Shown here: positions 1 through 6,899 of the stretch, in pieces
How the letters are laid out: each line of letters begins with the position of its first letter
Position numbering within the stretch: position 1 is the stretch's first letter
DNA from: Solirubrobacter ginsenosidimutans
Lineage (GTDB): Bacteria; Actinomycetota; Thermoleophilia; Solirubrobacterales; Solirubrobacteraceae
Length of the DNA: 64,000 nt
Direction of reading: 5' to 3'
Assembly: GCF_027587205.1 (NCBI RefSeq)
Contig: NZ_JAPDOD010000020.1
Coordinates: 62,001 to 126,000 of the forward strand
The notes under the pieces: generated by a model
Told to the model about the DNA's origin: nothing
The model's input: only the letters and a program-made list of their open reading frames with translations
Databases searched by the model: none
Position numbers and translations under genes: made by a program

Positions 1-213
1 CCGTCCAACTCTCGCCTGGCGACACTTTGCCGGGGCACCCCCCGAGTTTCGGATGACCCGGGCATGCCGTGGGCGGCCCCCGCGGTGCGGCGGCGAGGGG
101 GTGCCTGGTCTAACTCTCGCCTGGCGACACTTTGCCGGGGCACCCCCGAGTTTCGCGCGGCGGGGCGGGCGATGACCGGGCATGCCGCGGGCCCCCGCGG
201 TGCGGGCGGCGAT
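1..213. repeat. Imperfect tandem duplication downstream of bioF
   Basis: Two copies of a structured unit lie just 3' of the bioF stop. The first block, starting AACTCTCGCCTGGCGACAC and ending CGAGTTTCG, occurs at 7-51 and 112-155 and differs only by one C in a C-run. The second block, GATGACC(C)GGGCATGCCG followed by CCCCGCGGTGCGG, occurs at 52-95 and 171-213. The second copy carries about 14 extra bases between its blocks. GGGGGTGCC (97-105) pairs with GGCACCCCC (139-147), so the region can form a long hairpin. The window edge cuts the first copy, so more units may lie outside. It may be a bioF terminator or a dispersed intergenic repeat. No coding signal was seen. Confidence 0.7.
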
Positions 214-216
214 GGG

Positions 217-1455
217 CTACGCCGCGCGGGCGAGGCCCGACTGGCCGTCGAAGACGGCGCCTTGGGCGGCGGCGACCGGGAGGCCGGCGCCGGGGCGGAA
301 GCCTGCGCGCAGGGCCGCGCGGCCCATTGCCGTCGCCGCTCCTCGGAGTTCCTCGCGGGTGTGGGAGGCCATGGCCGACAAACGCACCCGCGCCGTTCCC
401 TCCGGGACGGCGGGTGGGCGGATCGCCTCGGCGAAGACGCCGAGCTCCAGAGCGTGGTCGACGATGCGGCTCGCGAGCTCCGCGTCGCCCACGACGAGCG
501 GCACGACGTGGGCGGCGGCGCCGGCGACCTCGAAGCCCTCGCGGGCGAGGCCGTCGCGCAGCGCTTCGGCGTTCGCGCGCAGCTTCTCCACGCGGCGGGG
601 CTGCTCCTCCAGGAGGTCCAGCGCGGCCATCGCGGCGGCGGCCGCGACCGGCGGCAGCGCGGTCGAGTGGAGCAGAGTCCGGGCGGAGTGCACGAGGAAG
701 CGGGCGGTGACGTGGTCGCAGGCGACGAAGCCGCCGTAGGAACCCAGCGCCTTACCCAGAGTGCCGGTGACGACGTCGACCTGGCCTTCGAGGCCGGCTT
801 CGGCCACGGCGCCGCGCCCGCCCGGGCCGAGCGCGCCCAAAGCGTGCGCCTCGTCGACCAGCACCCGCGCGTCGTACACGCGGGCCAGTTCGACGATCTC
901 GGCCAGCGGGGCGACGTCGCCGTCCATGCCGAACATGCCGTCGGTGGCGATCAGCGTCGCGCGCCCGTCGGACTGGCGCAGCGCCCACGCGAGGTGCTCG
1001 GGGTCGGCGTGACGGTAGGCCACGACCTCGGCTCCCGACAGGCGGCAGCCGTCGGCGATCGAGGTGTGGCTGAGCTCGTCATGCAGCACGACCTCCGCGC
1101 GGCGCGCGAGCGCGGGGATCACCCCCATGTTGGCCATCGCGCCGGATCCGAACAGCAGCGCCGCGCGGTGGTGGGTGAACGTGGCGAGCCGCTCCTCGAG
1201 CCGGCGGTGCAGCGTCATCGTCCCGCTCGACACGCGTGCCGCGCCCGCTCCCACGCCCCAGCGCATCGCCGCGTCGGCGGCCGCCTGGCGCACCTTCGGA
1301 TGGTCGGCCAACCCGAGCGCGTTTCCCGAGCACAGCAACAGCACCGGCCGCCCGTCGAGCACCACGCGCGGCCCCTGCGGTCCGGAGACCATCCGCATGC
1401 GCTGGTGCAGACCGAGCTGATTGAGCTCGTCCAGGCGGTCCTCGAGATCCAGCAT
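217..1455 (-). CDS. bioF: 8-amino-7-oxononanoate synthase-like (BioF family)
   Basis: A PLP-dependent alpha-oxoamine synthase of 412 residues. BioF condenses pimeloyl-thioester with L-alanine in biotin synthesis; close relatives use glycine (Kbl) or other acyl-CoAs. The fold-type I residues are visible: His130 (LSHTS), Asp201 and His204 (VDEAHA), and the Schiff-base lysine Lys235 in TGTLGKALGSYGG. The C-terminus runs about 25 residues past the usual BioF length and ends in an Ala/Gly-rich tail. It is the last gene of a minus-strand run that starts with a biotin-carrier protein, which fits a biotin role. BioF and Kbl cannot be separated safely by eye. It is separated from ridA by the 159-bp element. 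Confidence 0.8.
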   Translation of the reverse strand: MLDLEDRLDELNQLGLHQRMRMVSGPQGPRVVLDGRPVLLLCSGNALGLADHPKVRQAAADAAMRWGVGAGAARVSSGTMTLHRRLEERLATFTHHRAALLFGSGAMANMGVIPALARRAEVVLHDELSHTSIADGCRLSGAEVVAYRHADPEHLAWALRQSDGRATLIATDGMFGMDGDVAPLAEIVELARVYDARVLVDEAHALGALGPGGRGAVAEAGLEGQVDVVTGTLGKALGSYGGFVACDHVTARFLVHSARTLLHSTALPPVAAAAAMAALDLLEEQPRRVEKLRANAEALRDGLAREGFEVAGAAAHVVPLVVGDAELASRIVDHALELGVFAEAIRPPAVPEGTARVRLSAMASHTREELRGAATAMGRAALRAGFRPGAGLPVAAAQGAVFDGQSGLARAA

Positions 1456-1538
1456 CCAAGATCCTCCCTGGGCCGCCTCCGGCCCGGGCGTTCGAGTGGG
1501 CTCTGGCCGGAAAGTACGGGGAGGCTCGGACGAACTCA

Positions 1539-1697
1539 GCCCGGATCGACCGATCGATCGTGGATGACTCGTGGTCGTGGGCTCCGTTGATGGTCGATCG
1601 GACGGGCACCCTCAGGGTGGTCCCTTCGGGTCCCGTCCGATCGGCCAGGAGCGCTGTCCACGGCCGCGAGGGCCCGCGAGAATCGGTCGATCCGGGC
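1539..1697 (+). mobile_element. 159-bp structured inverted-repeat element, copy 1
   Basis: Both ends are flanked by TCA (1536-1538 and 1698-1700) inside CTCAG, as expected for a 3-bp TNA target duplication. The right TCA is the TGA stop of ridA on the minus strand. Terminal arms 1538-1554 and 1682-1698 are perfectly complementary over 17 bp. A central helix pairs 1595-1606 with 1632-1643 and encloses two hairpins: CACCC-TCA-GGGTG (1607-1619) and CCC-TTC-GGG (1622-1630). On the plus strand the second hairpin carries a UUCG-type loop and the G-U pairs of copy 2 become legal, so plus is taken as the sense of any RNA. The copy at 58930-59088 has the same length and about 79 % identity by hand count. 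No ORF is apparent. Confidence 0.7.
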
Positions 1698-2153
1698 TCA
1701 GTCGATCTCGGCCACCAGCTCGACCTCGACGGCGATGTCGAACGGCAGCTCGGCCATCCCGACCGCCGAGCGGGCGTGCCGGCCGGCGTCGCCGAAGACC
1801 TCGACGAGCAGGTCCGAGCAGCCGTTGATCACGGTGGGCGTGTCGTTGAACCCGGGCGCGCAGTTGACCATCCCGAGCAGCTTCACGATCGCCGTGACTC
1901 GGTCGAGCGAGCCGAGCTCGGCCCGCATCACCGCCAGCAGATTCAGCCCCACCAGCCGCGCGGCGGCCACGCCCTGCGACAGCGTCAGCGAGTTCCCGAC
2001 CTTCCCCGTCACCATGCCGTCCGGACCCGCCGGCCCTTGCCCGGACACGTAGAGCATCCCGCGCGACACGCGCGCGGCGACGAAGTTCCCGACCGGCGCG
2101 AACGGCGGCGGCAGCTCGATCCCCAGCTCTGAAAGTCGCGTCTCGGCGCTCAC
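1698..2153 (-). CDS. RidA/YjgF-like family protein
   Basis: A small protein of the RidA/YER057c/UK114 superfamily, about 151 residues. Canonical RidA hydrolyses reactive enamine/imine intermediates made by PLP enzymes. The C-terminal signature GRHARSAVGMAELPFDIAV with a conserved Arg matches the YjgF_like_1 branch, whose activity is less well defined. The start is put at the GTG at 2153: it is preceded by a GGAGGGG ribosome-binding site and overlaps the upstream stop as GTGA. A longer reading frame would begin inside that Shine-Dalgarno sequence. Its stop codon coincides with one flank of the 159-bp element. A PLP enzyme gene (bioF) follows, which suits an imine-clearing role, though this is inference. 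Confidence 0.85.
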   Translation of the reverse strand: MSAETRLSELGIELPPPFAPVGNFVAARVSRGMLYVSGQGPAGPDGMVTGKVGNSLTLSQGVAAARLVGLNLLAVMRAELGSLDRVTAIVKLLGMVNCAPGFNDTPTVINGCSDLLVEVFGDAGRHARSAVGMAELPFDIAVEVELVAEID

Positions 2154-2914
2154 GTTCCCCTCCACTTCGGTTGCCGTTTCTCGGTGAAGGCGCGCACGCC
2201 CTCGGCGAAGTCCTCCGAGCGGAACGCGGCGTCGCGCAGCGCGTGCAGCTCGGCCTCCAGCGCAGGATCAAGTGGCGGGACGAGCGCTCGAAGCACCCGC
2301 TTGTTCCCGCGCAGCGACAGCGGCGAGAGGGCGGCGATCTCCGCCGCCAGCGCCAGCGCGCGCGAGCCAGGCTCGTCGATCACCTCGTTCACGAGCCCCC
2401 AGGAGTGCGCCTCCGAGGCCGAGATCGGCCGCGCGGTGAGGAAGAGCTCGCGGGTGCGGGCGGAGCCGATCGCGTCGACGAAGCGCCGCAGCCCGGTGTG
2501 GGAGTAGACGACGCCGAGGCGGGCGGGCGGCATGCCGAGCCGGGCACCCGGTGCGCACACGCGCAGATCGCAGGTGACCGCCAGCTCCAAGGCGCCGCCG
2601 AAGGCGTGCCCGCCCAGCGCGGCGATCACGGGCACCGGCACCGCGTCCAGGGCGGCGACGGCCGCCTCGAACGGGTGGGTGAGCAGTTCCGCGGCCTCCT
2701 CCGCCAGCGCGCCGGGGGAGAGATCGCCGATGTCGTAGCCCGCGGAGAAGACGTCGCCCTCCCCGGTCAGGATCACGGCGCGTGCGTCGATCGCCGCCAA
2801 GGCCGTGACGAGGCCATCGAGCACACCCCGGTCCAGCGCGTTGCGCTTGGCCGGGTTGGAGATCGTCAGCCGCGCGACCCCGTCGGCCGGCGCGTCGACC
2901 AGGATCGAGCCCAC
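2150..2914 (-). CDS. Enoyl-CoA hydratase/isomerase family protein
   Basis: A crotonase-fold protein of 254 residues, the usual length. The CoA-binding/oxyanion-hole segment reads FSAGYDIGDL, the second oxyanion segment is GGHAFGGALELAVTCDL, and PPARLGVVYSHTGLRRF and RELFLTARPISA follow as in other hydratases. It ends in FTEKRQPKW, a common C-terminus of this family. Substrate cannot be read from sequence. The GTG start lies immediately after the TAA stop of the biotin-carrier gene (TAAGTG), and its own stop overlaps the ridA start, so the three genes look translationally coupled. Confidence 0.88.
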   Translation of the reverse strand: MGSILVDAPADGVARLTISNPAKRNALDRGVLDGLVTALAAIDARAVILTGEGDVFSAGYDIGDLSPGALAEEAAELLTHPFEAAVAALDAVPVPVIAALGGHAFGGALELAVTCDLRVCAPGARLGMPPARLGVVYSHTGLRRFVDAIGSARTRELFLTARPISASEAHSWGLVNEVIDEPGSRALALAAEIAALSPLSLRGNKRVLRALVPPLDPALEAELHALRDAAFRSEDFAEGVRAFTEKRQPKWRGT

Positions 2915-3127
2915 TTAGGACAGGACGACGAGCACGTCGCCCTCCTGCACGGACTGTCCCTCCTCGACGCGGATCTCCGCGACCGTGCCGGCGTCCTCGG
3001 CCTCGATCGGCATCTCCATCTTCATCGACTCGAGGATCACGACGGTGTCGCCCTCCTCGATCGTGTCCCCGACGGAGACCTCGACCTTCCACACGGTGCC
3101 TGTGATGTTGGCTTCGACTTCTGCCAC
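2915..3127 (-). CDS. Stand-alone biotin carboxyl carrier protein
   Basis: A single biotinyl/lipoyl-attachment domain of only 70 residues. The biotinylation motif ESMKMEMP places the target lysine at Lys36. The TVWKVEVSVGD and VEEGQSVQEGDVLVVL strands are typical of this beta-hammerhead fold. Such small carriers serve acyl-CoA carboxylases in actinobacteria. No biotin carboxylase is adjacent; the only carboxyltransferase in the window is the beta subunit at 13628. First gene of the minus-strand run ending in bioF. Confidence 0.9.
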   Translation of the reverse strand: MAEVEANITGTVWKVEVSVGDTIEEGDTVVILESMKMEMPIEAEDAGTVAEIRVEEGQSVQEGDVLVVLS

Positions 3128-3297
3128 CGCCGCCCCCTGCTCGTGTTTCGCGCCACGATATAGACACCCGGTCGGTATGCGCCCTACTGATTGCGTACAC
3201 GGCGTCGGTACGTGTTAACCACCGGCCTCGGCACCATGGGAATCGCTGTTCGTCGCGACCTCTCCTCCCGCGGCGCACGGCGAACCGGCGATAGGAA

Positions 3298-3333
3298 GCG
3301 GCGGGTGGGACTCCTGGACGACCCGCCCGCCGC
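3298..3333 (+). promoter_or_regulatory. Hairpin in the leader of the acyltransferase gene
   Basis: In the 236-bp gap between the divergent carrier-protein and acyltransferase genes, GCGGCGGGTGGG (3298-3309) can pair with CCCGCCCGCCGC (3322-3333), with one G-T position, around a 12-base loop. It ends 30 bases before the acyltransferase ATG. No convincing -35/-10 boxes were found elsewhere in this gap. Function unknown; it may simply reflect GC-rich sequence. Confidence 0.35.
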
Positions 3334-3363
3334 TACCCGCCTCGGCGGTATTCTCGGCGCATC

Positions 3364-4089
3364 ATGAGCCAGCCGGAGCTGAGCGAGCTCAAGGAGCAGG
3401 TCTACAAGGACTCCCGCGAAGGCGCGGAGTTCGACCGCTTCCACCAGCGCACCCGCACCCACCGGCCGAACTTCGTCTACGAGCTCGTCCGGATCCTGAT
3501 GAGCCTGATGGCGTGGATCTTCTTCCGCGCCCGCAACGAGCATCCTGAGCGCGTCCCCGCGGTCGGCCCGGTGATCCTCGCGCCGAATCACTTCAGCTTC
3601 CTCGATCACTTCTTCCTGGGCGTGGCACTGCGGCGCAAGGTCCACTTCATGGCCAAGTCGCAGCTCTTCAAGCCGCCGCTGCAGTACGTCTACTCGCCTG
3701 GCGGCGTCTTCCCGGTGCGCCGCGGCGTGGCGGACAACGAGGCGTTCGTGACCGCGGTGACGATCCTCGACCGCGGCGACACGATGGCCATGTACGCCGA
3801 AGGCGGCCGATCCCGCACCGGCGAGCTCTCGACGAAGCCCCGGCGCGGCATCGGCCGCCTCGCGCTGCTGAGTGGCGCTCCCGTCGTTCCCGTCGCGATC
3901 GTCGGGTCCTCCCACGTCCGCAACTGGAAGCGCCTGCAGTTTCCGAAGGTGAAGGTCTTCTACGGCGAGCCGTTCGCCTACGAACGGATCGAGAAGCCCA
4001 CCCGCGAGCAGGAGCAGGCCACGGCGAACGAGATCTTCGCCGAGGTCCGCGCCCTCTACGACAAGGCGACGGCCGGCTCGGCGACCTGA
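3364..4089 (+). CDS. 1-acyl-sn-glycerol-3-phosphate acyltransferase-like (PlsC family)
   Basis: A membrane-associated acyltransferase of 241 residues that would esterify lysophosphatidate or a related acceptor. Motif I NHFSFLD (75-81) supplies the catalytic His/Asp pair. Motif III appears as YAEGGRSRTG (Glu146), and the PVVPVAIVGS segment follows. A hydrophobic stretch near residues 40-55 (LVRILMSLMAWIFF) would anchor it to the inner face of the membrane. The last 34 bp overlap the 3' end of the convergent exporter gene. Confidence 0.88.
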   Translation: MSQPELSELKEQVYKDSREGAEFDRFHQRTRTHRPNFVYELVRILMSLMAWIFFRARNEHPERVPAVGPVILAPNHFSFLDHFFLGVALRRKVHFMAKSQLFKPPLQYVYSPGGVFPVRRGVADNEAFVTAVTILDRGDTMAMYAEGGRSRTGELSTKPRRGIGRLALLSGAPVVPVAIVGSSHVRNWKRLQFPKVKVFYGEPFAYERIEKPTREQEQATANEIFAEVRALYDKATAGSAT

Positions 4090-5477
4090 GCCTGCGCGTC
4101 CTCGGTGCGGGGCTTGCCCGGGACGAGCAGGGCGATGACCGCGCCGACGGCGAGGACCGCCGCGCCGACCCACGCGGCGCTGGTCAGGCCGTCGGTGAAG
4201 GCCTGCGGCGAGGCGTAGGACCCGTTGGCGGCGAACACCGACGCCAGCACGGCGACGCCCAGCGTCCCGCCGATCTCGCGGATCGCGTTGGTCGCGCCCG
4301 AGGCCTGGCCGGCCTCTTCGGGGCGCACGGCGTTCAGCACCGCGTTGGCCGTGGGCGCGAAGACCAGGGCCATGCCCGTGCCGGCGAGGATGAACGGGAT
4401 CACCAGCGTGCTGTAGGCGACGGCCGGCGACGAGACGTCCGCCAGCCAGCCGATCGCGATCGCCTGCAGCGCGAGGCCGGTCGTCATCAGCGGGCGCGAG
4501 CCGATGCGGTCGCTGAGGATGCCCGCGATCGGCGCGACGAGCATCGGCATCGCGGTCCAGGGGAGCGTGCGCAGGCCGGCCTCGAGCGGCGAGAGGCCCT
4601 GCGTGACCTGGAAGAACTGGGCGAGCAGGAAGATCGAGCCGAAGACGCCGAAGTACATCGCGAACGAGACGCCGTTGGAGGCCGCGAAGGCACGGGAGCG
4701 GAAGAAGCGCATCGGCAGCATCGGGGCCGGCGAGCGCAGCTCCCAGGCGACGAACGAGGCGAGCAGTGCCGCGCCGGCGCCCAGCGAGCTGACCACGGTG
4801 GCGCTCGTCCACCCCAGCTCGGCGCCGCGGACGATGCCGTAGACGACGCCCAGCAGGCCGAGCCCGCCGAGCACGAGGCCGCGGATGTCGAGCTTGCCGG
4901 CCGGCCCGTGGGACTCACTCAGGCGGCGGTAGGCGAGCGGGGCGAGCACGAGGCCGAGCGGGACGTTGAGCCAGAAGATCCAGTGCCAGGAGATGCCGTC
5001 GACGACCGCGCCGCCGACCAGCGGGCCGAGCGCCACGCCGAGGCCGGAGATGCCGGACCAGGCACCGATTGCGAGGCCGCGCTTCTGCGCGGGGATGGCG
5101 CCGGCGAGCAGCGTCAGCGTGAGCGGGGTGACGATCGCGGCGCCGGCGCCCTGCAGCGCGCGGAAGGCGATCAGCGCGCCGGTCGAGGGTGCCAGCGCGG
5201 CGCCGGCTGAAGCCAGTGTGAAGAGGCTGAGGCCGATCACGAACATGCGCCTGCGGCCGAACCGATCGCCGAGGGCGGCGCCGGTGAGCAGCAGCACCGC
5301 GAACGTCAGCGTGTAGGCGTTGACCGTCCACTCGAGCGCCTGCAGCCCACCGCCGAGGTCGGCGCGGATCGAGGGCAGGGCGGTCGTGACGACGAGGTTG
5401 TCGAGCACGACCATGAAGAGGGCGACCGAGACGATCGCGAACGTCCAGACCGGACGGATGCGTGACGTGGAGGACAT
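4056..5477 (-). CDS. MFS drug transporter, DHA2 (EmrB/QacA-like) family
   Basis: A 473-residue major facilitator protein with about 14 hydrophobic segments, typical of proton-driven DHA2 drug exporters. The N-terminus VALFMVVLDNLVVTTALPSI carries motif D1, GDRFGRRRMFVIG is motif A, and GPLVGGAVVDGISWHWIFW is motif C. Substrate is unknown. A 24-bp palindrome starts one base upstream of the ATG and leaves no room for a Shine-Dalgarno sequence, so the mRNA may be leaderless and repressed by a TetR-type protein not encoded nearby. Its 3' end overlaps the acyltransferase gene by 34 bp. Confidence 0.9.
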   Translation of the reverse strand: MSSTSRIRPVWTFAIVSVALFMVVLDNLVVTTALPSIRADLGGGLQALEWTVNAYTLTFAVLLLTGAALGDRFGRRRMFVIGLSLFTLASAGAALAPSTGALIAFRALQGAGAAIVTPLTLTLLAGAIPAQKRGLAIGAWSGISGLGVALGPLVGGAVVDGISWHWIFWLNVPLGLVLAPLAYRRLSESHGPAGKLDIRGLVLGGLGLLGVVYGIVRGAELGWTSATVVSSLGAGAALLASFVAWELRSPAPMLPMRFFRSRAFAASNGVSFAMYFGVFGSIFLLAQFFQVTQGLSPLEAGLRTLPWTAMPMLVAPIAGILSDRIGSRPLMTTGLALQAIAIGWLADVSSPAVAYSTLVIPFILAGTGMALVFAPTANAVLNAVRPEEAGQASGATNAIREIGGTLGVAVLASVFAANGSYASPQAFTDGLTSAAWVGAAVLAVGAVIALLVPGKPRTEDAQAQVAEPAVALS

Positions 5478-5501
5478 GGAAGTGAGTGTGCACTCACTTC
5501 C
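5478..5501. promoter_or_regulatory. Perfect palindromic operator at the exporter start
   Basis: GGAAGTGAGTG (5478-5488) and CACTCACTTCC (5491-5501) are perfect 11-bp inverted arms around TG. The first base touches the exporter ATG (complement of 5475-5477). On the minus strand TTGACT (complement of 5508-5513) could be a -35 box, and 17 bases later CACACT could be a weak -10. This would put transcription start at or near the ATG. AGTGAGTG-type arms are common TetR-family operators beside efflux pumps. The binding protein is not in this neighbourhood. Confidence 0.75.
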
Positions 5502-5560
5502 TTACCTAGTCAAGCCTCCGGCGAGCGCCTGGGCGCCAAGTTAGTGGTGACTCACAAACC

Positions 5561-5603
5561 TTAAACCCCACCTAAGGGGCCAGACCCCTTAGGTGGGGTT
5601 TAA
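5561..5603. repeat. CCTAAGGGG-family hairpin, copy 1
   Basis: A 19-bp perfect stem: 5561-5579 (TTAAACCCCACCTAAGGGG) pairs with 5585-5603 around CCAGA. The TAA stop of the minus-strand cupin gene lies inside the right arm, so the structure forms exactly at the end of that mRNA. There is no clear U-tract on the minus strand. Related copies are at 6859-6899, 42666-42690 and 42755-42775. It may act as a terminator or be a REP-like dispersed repeat. Confidence 0.8.
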
Positions 5604-5986
5604 GTCGTCGGGCGGTCCGCCCACGGGACCTCGACGGAGTCCTCCGTGGGCGAGTCGCGGGCGACGATGTACTCGGCCGGCTCGGTGTCGGAGAGGTTCG
5701 CGACGGTGTGCGTCTCGCGCGGCGGGACATAGAGCATGTCGCCCGCTTCGACCGTCAGCGACTCCTGGAGCTGGTCGCCGAAGCGGATCTCGATCGCGCC
5801 GCTGAGCATGTACAGGGCGCTCTCGCAGTTGTCGTGGTAGTGCGGGCGGCCGCGTGAGCCCGCGGGAACCCGGAAGATGCCCATGTAGAGGTTGTGCGCG
5901 CCGGTGGTCGACTGGGAGATCTCCGCGCCGCCGACGACGCCGCGCGGGACGTCGCGCTCTTCTCCGGAGGGCTTGACGAGCTTCAC
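5600..5986 (-). CDS. Cupin-domain protein
   Basis: A single-domain cupin of about 128 residues. Cupin motif 1 reads RPHYHDNCESALYMLSGAIE with the metal-ligand pattern H-x-H...E, and motif 2 is PPRETHTVANLSD with its His. The start is taken as the GTG at 5986, which overlaps the SDR stop as GTGA and follows a GGGGA element; longer forms would run into the SDR gene. The translational coupling suggests the two act on the same small molecule. Reaction unknown; it could be an isomerase, dioxygenase or sensor. Confidence 0.82.
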   Translation of the reverse strand: MKLVKPSGEERDVPRGVVGGAEISQSTTGAHNLYMGIFRVPAGSRGRPHYHDNCESALYMLSGAIEIRFGDQLQESLTVEAGDMLYVPPRETHTVANLSDTEPAEYIVARDSPTEDSVEVPWADRPTT

Positions 5987-6810
5987 GACATCATCCCCGT
6001 GAGCTGCCCGCCGGTGATGTTCAGCACCTGTCCGTGGACGAAGTTCGACCACGGCGAACAGAGGAAGAAGACGCCGCCGGCCGCCTCCTCAGGAGTGCCC
6101 GGGCGGCCGATCGGAATCAGCATCGGCGCCATCGTGCGCATCTGGTCGGGAATGCCGAGCTGCACCGTTTCGCCCTCGATCTCCATGGTGTTCGACGCGT
6201 CCTTGGATGCGGTCAGACGCGTCTCGATCCAGCCGAACGCGACCGCGTTGACATTGATCTTGAACTGGCCCCACTCCTTGGCCAGCGTCTTCGTCAGTCC
6301 CACCACCGCGGACTTGCCGGACGCGTAGTTCGCCTGACCCGCGTTGCCCATCGTGCCCGAGATCGAGGACACGTTGACGATCTTGCGGAAGACCTCGACG
6401 CCCGCCTCGCGCTCCTGCTTGGCCGGCTCGCGCAGGTGCGGCGCGGCGGCGCGGACGACGCGGAACGGGACGATCGTGTGGATATCGAGCATCCGCTGGT
6501 ACGCCTCGTCGGACATCTTGTGGACCGGCGCGTCGATCGTGTAGCCCGCGTTGTTGACGATGATGTCGATCTTGCCCCAGGCGTCGATCGCCGTCTGGAT
6601 GAGCGCCTCGGGCGCGCCCGCCTTGGTCAGATCGCCGCCGTAGACCGCCGTCTCCCCGGCGATCTCGGACGCCGCCTGCGCGGCGAGATCGGCGTCGAGG
6701 TCGTTGATGATCAGCTTGGCGCCGTGCTCGCTCAACAGCTCGGCCGTCGCGCGGCCGATGCCGCGGGCGGAGCCGGTCACGATCGCCACTTTGTCGTCGA
6801 GAACACCCAT
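5983..6810 (-). CDS. Short-chain dehydrogenase/reductase
   Basis: A classical SDR of 275 residues using NAD(P). The cofactor motif TGSARGIG is at 12-19 and NNAG at 86-89. Ser149/150 with Tyr162 and Lys166 (YASGK) form the catalytic set. It resembles FabG-type 3-oxoacyl reductases, with an insertion rich in charged residues around 125-140 (HLREPAKQEREAG). Substrate not predictable. It is followed, overlapping by 4 bp, by the cupin gene. A hairpin sits just upstream of its ATG. Confidence 0.9.
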   Translation of the reverse strand: MGVLDDKVAIVTGSARGIGRATAELLSEHGAKLIINDLDADLAAQAASEIAGETAVYGGDLTKAGAPEALIQTAIDAWGKIDIIVNNAGYTIDAPVHKMSDEAYQRMLDIHTIVPFRVVRAAAPHLREPAKQEREAGVEVFRKIVNVSSISGTMGNAGQANYASGKSAVVGLTKTLAKEWGQFKINVNAVAFGWIETRLTASKDASNTMEIEGETVQLGIPDQMRTMAPMLIPIGRPGTPEEAAGGVFFLCSPWSNFVHGQVLNITGGQLTGMMS

Positions 6811-6820
6811 GGCGGGGACC

Positions 6821-6858
6821 TTAGTCGGTGGCCCTCCGATAGGCGGACCACCGACTAA
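6821..6858. promoter_or_regulatory. Hairpin upstream of the SDR start
   Basis: TTAGTCGGTGG (6821-6831) and CCACCGACTAA (6848-6858) form an 11-bp perfect stem, ten bases upstream of the SDR ATG on the minus strand. A smaller inner TCCG/CGGA pairing is possible. It may be an operator or a leader structure for the SDR-cupin operon, or part of the terminator of the preceding gene. Confidence 0.5.
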
Positions 6859-6899
6859 AGATAACCTAAGGGGTCTGGCCCCTTAGGTGGGGTTTATCT
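6859..6899. repeat. CCTAAGGGG-family hairpin, copy 2
   Basis: CCTAAGGGG (6865-6873) pairs with CCCCTTAGG (6879-6887) around TCTGG. An outer AGATAA (6859-6864) pairs with TTATCT (6894-6899). The last base is the first base of the TGA stop (minus strand) of the carboxypeptidase gene. Same core as the element at 5561 and the two at 42666 and 42755. Confidence 0.75.

Noticed and set aside
64..1590. Long plus-strand reading frame opposite bioF
   Set aside because: Arg/Ala/His/Gln-rich composition typical of antisense frames in GC-rich DNA; bioF on the minus strand has all catalytic residues.
1539..1697. 159-bp element as 6S, SRP or RNase P RNA
   Set aside because: The conserved cores of those RNAs are not seen, and a nearly identical second copy is present.
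3160..3178. Possible TetR-like palindrome ATAGACACCCGGTCGGTAT upstream of the carrier gene
   Set aside because: Only six of nine positions pair; no regulator nearby. Too weak to list.
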